Shown here: positions 37,786 to 47,186 of the stretch, piece after piece
Layout: each line of letters begins with the position of its first letter
How positions within the stretch are numbered: position 1 is the stretch's first letter
DNA from: Hymenobacter edaphi
GTDB lineage: Bacteria; Bacteroidota; Bacteroidia; Cytophagales; Hymenobacteraceae
Direction: 5' to 3'
NCBI RefSeq assembly: GCF_003258365.1
Contig: NZ_QHKM01000002.1
Location: forward strand, 1 to 64,000
DNA length: 64,000 nt
Program-made: the position numbers and the translations under genes
The notes under the pieces: model-generated
The model's database searches: none
The model's input: the letters and a program-made list of their open reading frames with translations, nothing else
What the model was told of the DNA's origin: nothing

Positions 37786-37894
37786 GTGAGATGGTGAGGT
37801 GGTGAACTGGTGAGTGCCGTTCTGCTTGCGCAAGCTGCGCAGTTCCGCGCCTCCCGAACATCAAACTCACCAGTTCACCACCTCACCATCTCAC
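37786..37894. repeat. Octamer-arm palindromic element, copy 3 (perfect 29-bp arms)
   Basis: The left arm 37786-37814 and right arm 37866-37894 are exact reverse complements over 29 bp and are built of GGTGANNT-type units. The 51-nt loop has its own palindrome (TTGCGCAAGCTGCGCA). The element begins on the base after the SDR stop codon and ends 3 bp before the next ATG. Confidence 0.9.
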
Positions 37895-37897
37895 CAC

Positions 37898-38491
37898 ATG
37901 AAATATCCCCCCGGTACCGTGCGGGCCCTGCTCGATACGCCCCACGTGAGCGACGTCACCCGCGCCGCTTTGCAAGCGCGCCTTGATGCCCCGGCCTACG
38001 AGCCGCAGTTTTTCGATGCCGACAGCTACCGCCTGCTCGGGGCCGTGTGCCAGCGCCTGTTGCCCCAGACCGAGCGCGGCGCCGAGGCCATCGACCTGCC
38101 CGCCGGCATCGACCGGCGCCTGTTCAGCGGCCAGGCCGACGGCTGGCGCTACGATGTGCTGCCGCCCGACCGCGAAGCCTACCGCCTCGGCCTCGGAGGC
38201 GTTCAACAGACGGCGCAGGCACAGTTTCAGCAGGATTTTCTGCTGCTGAGTGCCGCGCAGCAGGACCAGGTGCTGGCCGCCGTGCAGGCCGGCACGGCCC
38301 CCGGCGACCTGTGGCTGAAAGTTGATGCCCGGCGCTTCTTCGAAGAGCTGCTGGCCGAAGCTACCATCCTCTACTATTCCCACCCGCTGGCCCAGGAAGA
38401 AATCGGCTACGTCGGCATGGCCGACCTGCCCGCCTGGACGCGCATCGGCCTCGATGAACGCGAAGAGCGGGAGCCGCAAGAAGTGAAATAG
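37898..38491 (+). CDS. Gluconate 2-dehydrogenase subunit 3-like protein
   Basis: This 197-residue protein matches the small subunit family that partners GMC-type dehydrogenases. Typical segments are FFDADSYRLLGAVCQRLLPQ, GLGGVQQTAQAQF, FLLLSAAQQDQVLAAVQAG and the late YYSHPLAQEEIGYVGMADLPAW. Most relatives have a Tat signal that co-exports the large subunit; here the N terminus (MKYPPGTVRALLDTP) has none, so the complex may be cytoplasmic. The flavin subunit follows 102 bp later. Confidence 0.85.
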   Translation: MKYPPGTVRALLDTPHVSDVTRAALQARLDAPAYEPQFFDADSYRLLGAVCQRLLPQTERGAEAIDLPAGIDRRLFSGQADGWRYDVLPPDREAYRLGLGGVQQTAQAQFQQDFLLLSAAQQDQVLAAVQAGTAPGDLWLKVDARRFFEELLAEATILYYSHPLAQEEIGYVGMADLPAWTRIGLDEREEREPQEVK

Positions 38492-38587
38492 TGAGATGGT
38501 GAAATGGTTAGTTTGGCGTTCTGGCGCCACTCCATTTTACCATGCTGCCGCTCACTAGTTCACCATTTCACCATTTTACCATCTCAC
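38491..38587. repeat. Octamer-arm palindromic element, copy 4 (unequal arms)
   Basis: The left arm (38491-38511) has fewer 8-bp units than the right arm (38551-38587), but each reads as the reverse complement of the other. It starts on the last base of the upstream stop codon and ends 6 bp before the GTG of the next gene. Confidence 0.85.
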
Positions 38588-38593
38588 CACACC

Positions 38594-40279
38594 GTGCCCG
38601 ACGAAGAAGAACTCATTGAAGAAGGCGTGGTCAGCCCCGTGCAGCCCGAGGTGCAGGACCCGCTGCTGCGGCAACTGCTGCAGGACGCGCCCGCCGCGGC
38701 TGATACGCCCGAGCCCCAGCCCGCCAAGCTGCCCGAGCCGACCGACGTGGTCGACTGCGTGGTAATCGGGACCGGGGCGGGCGGGGCGCCGCTGCTGGCC
38801 CGGCTGGCTTTGGCCGGGCTGCGGGTGGTGGCCCTGGAGGCCGGCCCGCGCCACGAGCCGCGCCGCGACTTCGCCACCGACGAGCAGGCCCAGGCGTTTC
38901 TGTTCTGGAACGACGAGCGGCTCTCGGCCGGAAAGCACCCTCTTTCCTTCGGCAACAATAACTCCGGCACAGGCGTGGGCGGCAGCACCCTGCACTACAC
39001 CGCCTACACTCCCCGCGTGCAGCCCGACGACCTGCGCCTGCGCACCGAGTTCGGCCGGGGCCAGGACTGGCCCCTGAGCTACGACGACCTGGCGCCCTAC
39101 TACGACGAGCTGGAGTGGCTGCTGGGCGTGTCGGGTCCCTCGCCCTACCCCTGGGGGCCCGAGCGGCAACGTGGCTACCCGCTGCCGCCGCTGCCGCTCA
39201 ACGGGGCTGCCCAGCTGATGCAGCGGGCCTGCGAAAAGCTCGGCATCCGCACCTCGCCGGCGGCCAACGCGGCGTTGTCGGCGCGCTACTACCAGGAGGG
39301 CATCGGCTGGCGCGAGGCCTGCACCAACCGCGGCTTCTGCCAGGCCGGCTGCTCCAACGGGGCCAAGGCCAGCATGGACGTCACTTTCATCCCCCTGGCC
39401 GAAGCTCACGGCGCCGAGGTGCGCGCCGACTGCTTCGTGACGGAAATCGAGCGCGACGCCCAGGGCCGCGTGACGGGCGTGGTGTACCAGCAGCACGGGC
39501 AGGAGCAGCGCCAGCGGTGCCGCACGCTGTTTCTGTGCGCCGGCGCGGTGGAAACGCCCCGCCTGCTGCTGCTCAACGAGCTGGCGCTAAGCAGCGGGCA
39601 CGTGGGCCGCAACCTGATGGCCCACCCCGGCCTGCAGCTCTGGGGCACTTTCGACGAGCTGGTGCGGCCCAACAAGGGCATTCCCGGCGGGCTGATTTCC
39701 GAGGACACCCACCGGCCCAGGGACGCCGACTTTGCTGGCGGCTACCTGCTGCAGAGCATCGGCGTGATGCCCGTGACCTTCGCCAGCCAGGTGGCCCGGG
39801 GCCGCGGCCTGTGGGGCCCGCAGCTGCGCGAGTACATGAGCCAGTACAACCACGTGGCCGGCATCAACATCCTCGGCGACTGCCTGCCCCACGCCGACAA
39901 CTACCTCGAACTCTCCGACGAAAAGGACGCGCGCGGGCTGCCCAAGCCGCGCATCTACTTCACCAACCAGGAAAACGAGCTGCGCATGAACGCCCACGCC
40001 GAGCGCGTGATGCGCCGGATCTGGGACGCCGCCGGCGCCCGCGACGTGTGGGCCTTCCCGCGCTCCGCCCACGTTATCGGCACCTGCCGCATGGGGCTGA
40101 GCGGCGACGACGCGGTGGTCGACGCCGACGGCCGCTGCTTCGACGTGCCCAACCTCTACATCTGCGACAACTCCGTGTTTCCCAGTGCCCTGAGCGTCAA
40201 TCCGGCCCTGACCATCATGGCCCTCAGCCTGCGCACCGCCGATAGATTCCTGGAAAAGCAGCGCCGCCGCGACCTGTAG
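38594..40279 (+). CDS. GMC-family oxidoreductase (gluconate dehydrogenase large-subunit type)
   Basis: The 561-residue FAD enzyme oxidises alcohol groups of sugars or sugar acids. The FAD motif VVIGTGAGGAPLLARLA lies near residue 57, the GVGGSTLHYT segment near 133, NRGFCQAGCSNGAK with clustered cysteines near 245, and the C-terminal substrate region SAHVIGTCRMG near 490, then NPALTIMALSLRTADRF. It starts at GTG 38594 (VPDEEELIEEG). The frame extends upstream only through the repeat element. No Tat signal and no cytochrome c subunit are present, unlike membrane-bound gluconate dehydrogenases. Confidence 0.88.
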   Translation: MPDEEELIEEGVVSPVQPEVQDPLLRQLLQDAPAAADTPEPQPAKLPEPTDVVDCVVIGTGAGGAPLLARLALAGLRVVALEAGPRHEPRRDFATDEQAQAFLFWNDERLSAGKHPLSFGNNNSGTGVGGSTLHYTAYTPRVQPDDLRLRTEFGRGQDWPLSYDDLAPYYDELEWLLGVSGPSPYPWGPERQRGYPLPPLPLNGAAQLMQRACEKLGIRTSPAANAALSARYYQEGIGWREACTNRGFCQAGCSNGAKASMDVTFIPLAEAHGAEVRADCFVTEIERDAQGRVTGVVYQQHGQEQRQRCRTLFLCAGAVETPRLLLLNELALSSGHVGRNLMAHPGLQLWGTFDELVRPNKGIPGGLISEDTHRPRDADFAGGYLLQSIGVMPVTFASQVARGRGLWGPQLREYMSQYNHVAGINILGDCLPHADNYLELSDEKDARGLPKPRIYFTNQENELRMNAHAERVMRRIWDAAGARDVWAFPRSAHVIGTCRMGLSGDDAVVDADGRCFDVPNLYICDNSVFPSALSVNPALTIMALSLRTADRFLEKQRRRDL

Positions 40280-40287
40280 CCACTCCA

Positions 40288-40407
40288 CCTGTCATCTGGT
40301 GTACGGGCAGCCGAAGGCCCTTGCCACGCGTGAACGACTAGCCTTAGGGACTGCTGCCTGAGGTGATAAGGGCCTTTGCTCCGCTTTGCCGCGCTCCGGA
40401 TGACAGG
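40288..40407. repeat. Long intergenic inverted repeat (TGTCATC family)
   Basis: The outer arms 40288-40299 and 40396-40407 pair over 12 bp with one mismatch. The inner arms 40313-40322 and 40368-40377 pair over 10 bp (one mismatch). It fills nearly all of the GMC/GH1-like spacer. Confidence 0.65.
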
Positions 40408-40436
40408 ATAAACTGCCGCCACCCCAACCACACCAC

Positions 40437-41774
40437 ATGCCCCAGAACTTTCTCTCTCACATCAAAGCCAGCTTCGGCGACGGGCACTACGCCGGCGACG
40501 AATTCGGCGGGGCAGCCGGCCACGACGGCCGCGGCCTGCCCACCGGTTCGCCCAGCAACTTCATGTTTGCCACCGGTATCGAGTGCTCCTACCCCACCAT
40601 CGACCACGGCCGCACCCGCCGCGACCAGCTGGCCGAAAGCTACCACTACGAGCGGTACCAGGAGGATCTGGGCCTGGTGCGGGAGCTGGGCCTGAAAGTG
40701 CTGCGCTACAACCTGCCGTACTACAAAATTCACCAGGGGCCGGGCCGCTACGACTGGGAGTTTGCCGACCTGGCCATGGCCGAAATCCAGCGCCTGGGCC
40801 TCACGCCCATCCTGGACCTGATGCACTTCGGCGTGCCCGACTGGGTGGGCAACTTCCAGAACCCCGAGCTGCCGGTGCACTTCGCCGAGTACTGCGGCGC
40901 GGTGGCCCGGCGCTACCCCTGGGTGCGCTTTTACACGCCCGTCAACGAGATTTACGTGACGGCCCGCGCCTCGGCCAAGGACGGCATCTGGAACGAGCAG
41001 CTCAAGGACGACCGCGCCTTCATTACCGCCATGAAGCACATCACGGCGGCCAGCATCATGGGCAACCAGCAGATTGCCAAGTACCGGCCCGACTGCGTCA
41101 TCGTGCAGAGCGAGTCGGCCGAGTACATCCACGAGATGCGCGCCGTGCAAAGCCCCGACATCCGGCTCACCAACAAGCTGCGCTTTCTCTCGCTGGATTT
41201 GCTCTACGCCCACACCATCGACGCGGAAGTGCTGCTTTACTGCCTCGACAACGGCATGACTCGGGAGGAGCTGCAGTGGTTTATGGCCGGCGAGCCGCCC
41301 GGCTACCAGATCATGGGCAACGACTACTACGGCCGCAATGAGCGCATCATCAAGCCCGACGGCAACTGGTGCTCGGCCGAGGACGTGCTGGGCTGGTACA
41401 CCATGACCAAGCAGTACTACGAGCGGTACCGCAAGCCCGTCTTTCACACCGAAACCAACAGCTTCAACGCCAAGGAGGCCGAATGCTGGCTCTGGAAGCA
41501 ATGGGTCAACGTCACGCGCATCCGGCAGGACGGCGTGCCCGTCGTCGGCTTCACCTGGTACTCCCTGCTCGATCAGCTCGACTGGGACATCAGCCTGGCC
41601 GAAAAGCGCCTCGCCGTGAACCCCTGCGGCCTCTACGACCTCGACCGGAAAATCCGCCCGGTGGGGGAAAGCTACAAGATGATGATCCGCGAGTTCGGGC
41701 AGATTACCATGGTGCCCCACGGCGAGCTGTTCGAAATATCCCCGCGGCCGGCCTCGCTGAAAGTGGATATCTGA
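40437..41774 (+). CDS. Glycoside hydrolase family 1-like protein
   Basis: The 445-residue cytoplasmic protein keeps the GH1 barrel. An acid/base Glu lies at 171 in FYTPVNEIYV (family TxNEP with Pro replaced by Ile). A nucleophile Glu lies near 338 in FHTETNSF (family TENG with Gly replaced by Ser). The strand WYSLLDQLDWD corresponds to the sugar-binding W..DNFEW region but is altered. It is therefore probably a beta-glycosidase relative with shifted specificity; a different reaction is possible. It ends the SDR-GDH3-GMC cluster, which together could hydrolyse and oxidise a glycoside. Confidence 0.82.
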   Translation: MPQNFLSHIKASFGDGHYAGDEFGGAAGHDGRGLPTGSPSNFMFATGIECSYPTIDHGRTRRDQLAESYHYERYQEDLGLVRELGLKVLRYNLPYYKIHQGPGRYDWEFADLAMAEIQRLGLTPILDLMHFGVPDWVGNFQNPELPVHFAEYCGAVARRYPWVRFYTPVNEIYVTARASAKDGIWNEQLKDDRAFITAMKHITAASIMGNQQIAKYRPDCVIVQSESAEYIHEMRAVQSPDIRLTNKLRFLSLDLLYAHTIDAEVLLYCLDNGMTREELQWFMAGEPPGYQIMGNDYYGRNERIIKPDGNWCSAEDVLGWYTMTKQYYERYRKPVFHTETNSFNAKEAECWLWKQWVNVTRIRQDGVPVVGFTWYSLLDQLDWDISLAEKRLAVNPCGLYDLDRKIRPVGESYKMMIREFGQITMVPHGELFEISPRPASLKVDI

Positions 41775-41795
41775 GCCTGGCCCCGCGCACCGCGC

Positions 41796-41836
41796 ACAAA
41801 AAAAGCCTGCCTCCGGACGGAGGCAGGCTTTTTTGT
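41796..41836. terminator. Bidirectional intrinsic terminator
   Basis: A stem of about 18 bp with a 4-nt loop is flanked by seven A residues and six T residues. It separates the GH1-like gene from the convergent T9SS gene. Confidence 0.9.
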
Positions 41837-41856
41837 GGGGCGGAAATCCGCCGGTC

Positions 41857-43461
41857 TTACTTGGTCAGCGAGAGTTGACGAATGGTGTAGTCGTTGCCCA
41901 CTTTCACTTTCAGCGTGTACACGCCGGCCGAGAGGTGCGAGAGGTCCAGCTTGTTCTCGAAGTTGTCGCGCAGCTGGGTGTTGGTGTACACCGTCTGGCC
42001 CAGCGTGTTGGTTACCTGCACCTGCAGGCCGCCCTGGGCGTTGGCGCCGCGCACGTCCAGCGTTACCACGCCGTTGGTGCTCGGGTTCGGGTACAGGCTG
42101 ATGGCGCGGTTCAGTGCGGCCGAGGTGCCGGTGGCAACGTCCGCCGTGGCTTCCACCACGAAGATGCCGAAGCCTTGGGAAGCCGCATCGGTGAGGGTGC
42201 CGCCGGTGGTAGCCGAGAAGGGGCTGATGGTGTAGAACGTGCCCGGGCGCGTGGGCGTCTGCGGCACGTAGCTCATCGGGAAGTACTGGGTGCTGATCGA
42301 GGGGGTTTGCACCAGGCCCACGAAGAAGTCGCCGACAGCCACGTTCACCGGGGTGGTGAGGGGGAAGGTACGGCGCTGGTTGACGTCAGCCGTGGTCACT
42401 ACGTAGTTGGCCGAGCGGCCCAGCACGGCGCCGGTCGAGCTTACCACTACCCCGTATACGGTGTTGCCCACGGAAGCCGGGTCGCCGATGTTGGCAACTA
42501 CCGACGTGAGCCGGCGCGCAACGGTGGTGTTGTAGCGCACCACGAAGGCGGCCGTAGCCGTGGCGCCGAAGCCCACGCTGTTGTTGGCGTTGATCGTGGC
42601 CGTATTGCTGACGTAGCTGAACGAGTTGGTCGTGATGAGCTGGCTGTACGTCTGCGTGTTGTTGGTCAGGTTGTCGTCGGCCAGCAGCGAAACCGTCAGC
42701 GTGTTGGTGCCCGTGGCCGCAGCCGGAATCGTGTAGTTGGTGAACGTTACGGTTGCCGTGCCGCCCACGGGAATGTTGCCCGTCAGCTGCGAGTTGTTGA
42801 AGGTGGTGGCGCCGGTTACGGCCAGCGTCACCGGTACGCCGGACAGGGGCGTGGAGCCGGCGTTGCGGATAACGGCTTGCACCGTCTGCGGCGTGCCGGC
42901 CGGGGTCTTGCCCAGGGCGTAGATGGCCTGCACTTCCGCGTCATTGGCTGCCAGCGCCGTTACGCAGGCGGTGATGGCGCCGTTGGTCGGGGCCGCGCTG
43001 CCGTAGGCGTAGTAGCGGGCGTAGTAGGTGCTGCCAATCGTGAGGCCGGAAAGCGTGATGGATTCCGAGCTGTTGCTCACGTTGTCGTCGGCGCAGCCCA
43101 TGCTGGCCAGCGTGGTGCAGGAGCCGCTGAAGGCTTCCAGCACGCCGTCGAAGGCGCTGCCGATGGTGATGGTGTGGGCGGCGCTGGTGGCAGTGAACTT
43201 GTACCACACGTCCCGGGCCGTCGACGAGGTAAAGCCGTTGCAGGCAATGGGCGCCTGGCTTTGCGTGGCGCTGGCCACCGTACCGGCCACGGTGGTGCAG
43301 GTGAAGGCCGGCGTCAGGGTCACGGCCCCGGCGCAGTCATCGTTGGCGGGGGCCTGGGCCCAGGCGGCGGGCGCCAGCAGCACGGCGGCGGCCAGGGTCG
43401 TCAGGCGTGCCCAGGCTTTTTTCGACAGCCCGGAAGCGGAAGAGTAGTTGTTTGGGTGCAT
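41857..43461 (-). CDS. Secreted T9SS protein with N-terminal prepeptidase-like domain
   Basis: The 534-residue product has a signal peptide (to about residue 36, ALA-type AWAQ). An NDDCAGAVTL...DVWYKFTAT...AFSGSC domain follows (about 38-165), the beta-sandwich found beside many Bacteroidota peptidases and adhesins. Next is a CARDB/immunoglobulin-like region (about 170-290), a second beta domain, and a type A sorting domain (about 455-534, LYPNPSTNG ... IRQLSLTK). No catalytic residues are seen, so it is likely an adhesin or surface matrix protein. Confidence 0.8.
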   Translation of the reverse strand: MHPNNYSSASGLSKKAWARLTTLAAAVLLAPAAWAQAPANDDCAGAVTLTPAFTCTTVAGTVASATQSQAPIACNGFTSSTARDVWYKFTATSAAHTITIGSAFDGVLEAFSGSCTTLASMGCADDNVSNSSESITLSGLTIGSTYYARYYAYGSAAPTNGAITACVTALAANDAEVQAIYALGKTPAGTPQTVQAVIRNAGSTPLSGVPVTLAVTGATTFNNSQLTGNIPVGGTATVTFTNYTIPAAATGTNTLTVSLLADDNLTNNTQTYSQLITTNSFSYVSNTATINANNSVGFGATATAAFVVRYNTTVARRLTSVVANIGDPASVGNTVYGVVVSSTGAVLGRSANYVVTTADVNQRRTFPLTTPVNVAVGDFFVGLVQTPSISTQYFPMSYVPQTPTRPGTFYTISPFSATTGGTLTDAASQGFGIFVVEATADVATGTSAALNRAISLYPNPSTNGVVTLDVRGANAQGGLQVQVTNTLGQTVYTNTQLRDNFENKLDLSHLSAGVYTLKVKVGNDYTIRQLSLTK

Positions 43462-43614
43462 GTAGCAAAAGTTGGAGTGGAAAGAATGTGCAGGAGTAAG
43501 GCGGGAAAACCCCAGCCCAAGGTAGCAAGGTTTTGGGAAGCGTTTGGCTTCCCGGTGGCTAATAGTTGGGCTTGATAGACGTAATCCGGCGGCGGGCGTT
43601 GTCCGTTTACGAAA

Positions 43615-43641
43615 AAAGCCGGCCCCTCACGGAGCCGGCTT
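43615..43641 (-). terminator. Intrinsic terminator of katA
   Basis: An 11-bp stem with one mismatch is followed on the minus strand by six T residues, about 35 bp past the catalase stop. Confidence 0.8.
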
Positions 43642-43675
43642 AACATGCGCCGGGGCGCCTTGCGGTGCTTCTACC

Positions 43676-45181
43676 CTACACGGCGGCGGCCGGGGCGTGG
43701 TGCGTGGGCACGGTCACATCCAGGCCCAGCCCTTTGGCAATGGCCAGGCCCAGGCCGATGTCGGCGCGGAACCAGTGGCAGAGCTGGCGCTGCAGAATTT
43801 CCTCGCGCTTGGGGCCGCTCACCCCGCTCATGGCCCCCACGATATTCTGCACGGTGCTCTGCTGGGCCGCGGGCGTCAGCAGCCGGAACAGCGCGCCGGG
43901 CTGGGAGTAATGGTCGTTTTCGCCGGGGGCGTTGCGGTCGTAGCGGTCGGCTAGGCCGTGCAGGGCCTCGGCCGGTTCGCCCACCGTCGGGTCTTCCTGC
44001 GGGCCGGCAAAGGAATTGGGGAAGTAGTTCGGCCCGCTGCCGCCGTTGTCGCCCAGGGCCATCTGCCCGTCGCGCTGGTAGTTCGAGAAGCCGAAGGGGC
44101 AGCGGTTTACGGGCAGGTGCTCGTAGTTGGTGCCCAGGCGGTAGCGCTGCGCGTCGGGGTAGCCCAGCAGGCGGCCCTGCAGCATCTTGTCGGGCGAGTA
44201 GCCGATGCCGTCGACCACGTGGGCCGGGGCGAAGGCGGCCTGCTCCACGTGGGCGTGGTAGTTCACCGGGTTTTCGTTCAGCTCCAGCACGCCCAGCTCC
44301 TGCAGCGGGTAGTCGGCATGGGGCCACACCTTGGTCAGGTCGAAGGGGTTCAGGTGGTAGGTGGCCGCGTCGGCCTCCGGCATGAGCTGCACCTTCAGCG
44401 TCCAGCGCGGGAAGTTGCCCTGCTCAATGGCCTCGAACAGGTCGCGCTGGGCGAAGTCCGGATCGATGCCCTTCATTTCGGTGGCTTCCTCGGCGGTAAA
44501 GTTCTTGATGCCCTGCTCGGTGAGGAAGTGGAACTTCACGTAGAACCGCTCGTTCGCGGCGTTGATCAACGAGAAGGTGTGGGAGCCGAAGCCGTGCATG
44601 TGGCGGTAGCCGTAGGGCGTGCCGCGGTCCGACATCAGGATCAGCACCTGGTGCAGGCTTTCGGGGTTCAGGCTCCAGAAGTCCCACATGGCCGTGGCCG
44701 ACTTGCAGTTGGTCTGCGGGTCGCGCTTCTGGGTGTGGATGAAGTCGGGAAACTTCACCGGGTCCTTCACGAAGAACACCGGCGTGTTATTGCCCACCAG
44801 GTCCCAGTTGCCATCCTCGGTGTAAAACTTCACCGCGAAGCCGCGCGGGTCGCGCTCCGTGTCGGCCGAGCCTTTCTCGCCGCCCACGGTGCTGAAGCGC
44901 AGAAACACCCGCGTCTGCTTACCGACGGCTGAAAATACCTTGGCGCGGCTGAACTGCGTCAAATCGTGCGTCACGGTGAAGGTGCCGTATGCCCCCGAGC
45001 CCTTGGCGTGCACCACGCGCTCCGGAATCCGCTCCCGGTTGAAGTGGGCCAGCTTTTCGTGCAGCAGGTAGTCCTGCAGCAGGACCGGACCGCGCGGCCC
45101 GGCGGTTTGCGAGTTCTGGTTGTCCCAGATGGGGCGGCCGGCGGCCGTGGTCAGGCGGTTGGGGTGCTGTTGTTCAGACAT
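43676..45181 (-). CDS. katA: Monofunctional heme catalase
   Basis: The 501-residue enzyme breaks hydrogen peroxide into water and oxygen. The distal His lies near residue 57 ([14 protein letters not shown]), the distal Asn in VGNNTPVFF near 128, and the proximal heme Tyr near 340 ([13 protein letters not shown]). Size and motifs place it with small-subunit (clade 3) catalases, which also bind NADPH. I started at the ATG at 45181 ([12 protein letters not shown]); the frame runs on upstream without a good start. It diverges from oxyR across a 99-bp control region, so peroxide induction through OxyR is expected. Confidence 0.96.
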   Translation of the reverse strand: MSEQQHPNRLTTAAGRPIWDNQNSQTAGPRGPVLLQDYLLHEKLAHFNRERIPERVVHAKGSGAYGTFTVTHDLTQFSRAKVFSAVGKQTRVFLRFSTVGGEKGSADTERDPRGFAVKFYTEDGNWDLVGNNTPVFFVKDPVKFPDFIHTQKRDPQTNCKSATAMWDFWSLNPESLHQVLILMSDRGTPYGYRHMHGFGSHTFSLINAANERFYVKFHFLTEQGIKNFTAEEATEMKGIDPDFAQRDLFEAIEQGNFPRWTLKVQLMPEADAATYHLNPFDLTKVWPHADYPLQELGVLELNENPVNYHAHVEQAAFAPAHVVDGIGYSPDKMLQGRLLGYPDAQRYRLGTNYEHLPVNRCPFGFSNYQRDGQMALGDNGGSGPNYFPNSFAGPQEDPTVGEPAEALHGLADRYDRNAPGENDHYSQPGALFRLLTPAAQQSTVQNIVGAMSGVSGPKREEILQRQLCHWFRADIGLGLAIAKGLGLDVTVPTHHAPAAAV

Positions 45182-45213
45182 CGTAGGCAGCAGTTGGTTC
45201 TGTTGAGGTGCTG

Positions 45214-45257
45214 CAAAGGTGGGCGTTCGGGGATTATCAGTAAAATCGATAATTTTG
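45214..45257. promoter_or_regulatory. Divergent katA-oxyR control region
   Basis: For oxyR, TAATTTTG (45250-45257, plus) matches TAnnTTTG exactly. For katA, CACCTTTG on the minus strand (45214-45221) matches with one change. An inverted repeat ATTATC-N9-GATAAT (45233-45253) overlaps the oxyR -7 element and lies upstream of the katA promoter, where a LysR-type OxyR would repress its own gene and activate katA. The operator role is inference. Confidence 0.55.
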
Positions 45258-45280
45258 ATGGTAGTATTGATGATGTCTAT

Positions 45281-46216
45281 ATGACCCTGCAGCAACTCGA
45301 ATATCTCGTCGCCCTCGACACCCACCGGCAGTTCGTGCTGGCGGCCGATCGGTGTTTTGTCACCCAGCCTACGCTCAGCATGCAGATGCAGAAGCTGGAA
45401 GACGAGCTGGGCGTGCTGCTGTTTCACCGCACCAAAAGCGGCATCGAGCCCACGGCCACGGGCGCCAAAGTGGTGCAGCGCGCCCGGGAGGTGCTGCGCT
45501 CGGTGAAGCAGCTGCGCGAGGTGGTGCAGCTGGAAAAGGGGGAGCTGGTGGGCGAGCTGCGCCTGGGCATCATTCCCACGCTGGCGCCCTACCTGGTGCC
45601 GCTGTTCTTGCTGGAGCTAGTGCAGCAGCATCCGCAGCTGCGCGTGCAGGTGGAAGAGCTGCAGACCGAGCACATCGTGCAGCGTCTGAAAGCCAATCAG
45701 CTCGACGTGGGCCTGCTCGTCACCCCCCTCGACGACCGCGCCCTGCAGGAAATTCCGCTGCTGGAAGAGCCTTTTCTGGCCTACGTGGCCGACGACCACC
45801 CCCTGCGCGCGCAGCCTGCCCTGCGCCCCACCGACCTGCAGGCCCACGATAATATGTGGCTGCTGCAGCAGGGCCACTGCTTTCGGCAGCAGACGCTCAA
45901 TATCTGCACCGCCGCCGCGGCCAACGAAGCCCGGCCCTTCACCTACGAAAGCGGCTCCATCGAAACGCTCAAGCAGCTGGTGCGCCAAAACCACGGCTAC
46001 ACCCTGGTGCCCGAGCTGTCGGTGCTCGACGAGCTGGACCGCAACCCGATGATCAAGCGCTTCGAGGCGCCCGAGCCGGTGCGCGAAGTCAGCCTGGTGG
46101 TGCACCACAGCTTTGTGCGCCGGCCCCTGCTCACCCTGCTGCGCGACACGATTCTGCGGCGCACGCCCGAGCGGCTGCACGCCCGCGGTGCGGGGCAGAA
46201 AATTCGCTGGAAGTAA
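45281..46216 (+). CDS. oxyR: Peroxide-sensing LysR-type regulator OxyR
   Basis: This 311-residue regulator has a LysR winged HTH at about 1-60 ([22 protein letters not shown]) and a substrate/redox domain. The two redox cysteines are exactly conserved: GHC at residue 200 and Cys at 209, eight residues apart as in E. coli Cys199/Cys208. It is divergent from katA, the classic target. The start ATG at 45281 follows a TAnnTTTG promoter with a very short leader. Confidence 0.94.
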   Translation: MTLQQLEYLVALDTHRQFVLAADRCFVTQPTLSMQMQKLEDELGVLLFHRTKSGIEPTATGAKVVQRAREVLRSVKQLREVVQLEKGELVGELRLGIIPTLAPYLVPLFLLELVQQHPQLRVQVEELQTEHIVQRLKANQLDVGLLVTPLDDRALQEIPLLEEPFLAYVADDHPLRAQPALRPTDLQAHDNMWLLQQGHCFRQQTLNICTAAAANEARPFTYESGSIETLKQLVRQNHGYTLVPELSVLDELDRNPMIKRFEAPEPVREVSLVVHHSFVRRPLLTLLRDTILRRTPERLHARGAGQKIRWK

Positions 46217-46226
46217 GCCGGCGGGC

Positions 46227-47144
46227 CTAGTGCCGCTCCAGGTGGCGCCGGTCCCAACGGGCCAGGTTGGCGGCGGCCTCGTAGCTGCTCTGCAGAAAGT
46301 CGAGCACCAGCCGGCGCGGATCAGCGGCGGTGCGCACGGCCTCGTAGGGCAGCAGAAACTCGCCCAACTGCTCGCTGAAGGCCGCTTCGGCGGGCCGGAT
46401 GGGCGCCTGCGCGAAGCCCGGCGGGGTGGGGTAGGCGTAGCTGTAGAAGGCGGCTTCCTGCCCGTTGCCGCCGGGCCACCAGCCGGCGCTGCTCACCTCG
46501 GCCGAGTAAGCTTCGCGCGTCACCCAGTCGGCCAGGTTGGGCACGCCGCCGGGGTGCGCCGGCGCCGGCCGGCCCGAAAAGCGCGTGACGGCCAGATCAA
46601 ACGAGCCCCAGAAGAAATGCACCGGGCTGGCCTTACCGGTGAAGTGCCCGCGAAACTCGCCCAGCAGCTGATCGGCGCGCAGCAGAATCTGCCAGAAGCG
46701 CTGCACGGCGTCGGGGTCGTAGCTGTGGTGGTGCTGGTCTTGGGAGAAAGGCGTGGCATCCTCCACTTCCACCGGCACCGGCCAGATGGGGGCCGCCACG
46801 CCCGCCGCGCGCAGCAGGCTGCGGTATTCGTGGTAAAAATCGGCCACGGTGCGCGGGGCCAGCGCCATGCGGCGCACTTCCCCGTCGCTGGTGTAGAGCT
46901 GCAGCTCGTGGTGGTGAAAGTCGAACACGACCTCGCAGGCGCCGGCGGCGTAGGGCATCGAGCCGGTGGAGAGGCCGCGGGGCGTCACGTACAGCGGCAC
47001 CTGCCACCAGTGGTTCAGCATGGGGCACAGCGCCAGCCGCGTCTTGCCCACTATCTGCGTCCACATGTGCAGGGTTTGGCGGGTGGCGGTCCAGGAGTCG
47101 GCCGGCAGGGCGGGCCAGGGCGAAGGGGCGAGTGGGGTGGACAT
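46227..47144 (-). CDS. DUF5996 family protein
   Basis: The 305-residue soluble protein belongs to DUF5996. It shows the family's WP.LPADSWTATRQTLHMWTQIVGKTRLAL opening, the NHWWQVPLYVTPRGLSTG strand, the FDFHHHELQLYTSDG segment and PVHFFWGSFDLAVTRFSGR near residue 180. The function of the family is not known; the conserved His/Trp-rich core suggests an enzyme. A Fur-like sequence overlaps its probable promoter. It is convergent with oxyR (10 bp apart). Confidence 0.88.
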   Translation of the reverse strand: MSTPLAPSPWPALPADSWTATRQTLHMWTQIVGKTRLALCPMLNHWWQVPLYVTPRGLSTGSMPYAAGACEVVFDFHHHELQLYTSDGEVRRMALAPRTVADFYHEYRSLLRAAGVAAPIWPVPVEVEDATPFSQDQHHHSYDPDAVQRFWQILLRADQLLGEFRGHFTGKASPVHFFWGSFDLAVTRFSGRPAPAHPGGVPNLADWVTREAYSAEVSSAGWWPGGNGQEAAFYSYAYPTPPGFAQAPIRPAEAAFSEQLGEFLLPYEAVRTAADPRRLVLDFLQSSYEAAANLARWDRRHLERH

Positions 47145-47165
47145 CGGTGTGCGGGCAACGGGTGA

Positions 47166-47186
47166 GACTAATGATAATCAGAATTA
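47166..47186. promoter_or_regulatory. Fur-box-like sequence upstream of the DUF5996 gene
   Basis: TAATGATAATCA (47169-47180) equals 12 consecutive bases of the proteobacterial Fur consensus. It overlaps TAATTCTG (minus, 47179-47186), a one-mismatch -7 element. Iron or metal control would follow if it is real. The rest of the 318-bp gap to 47462 shows no other element. Confidence 0.35.
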
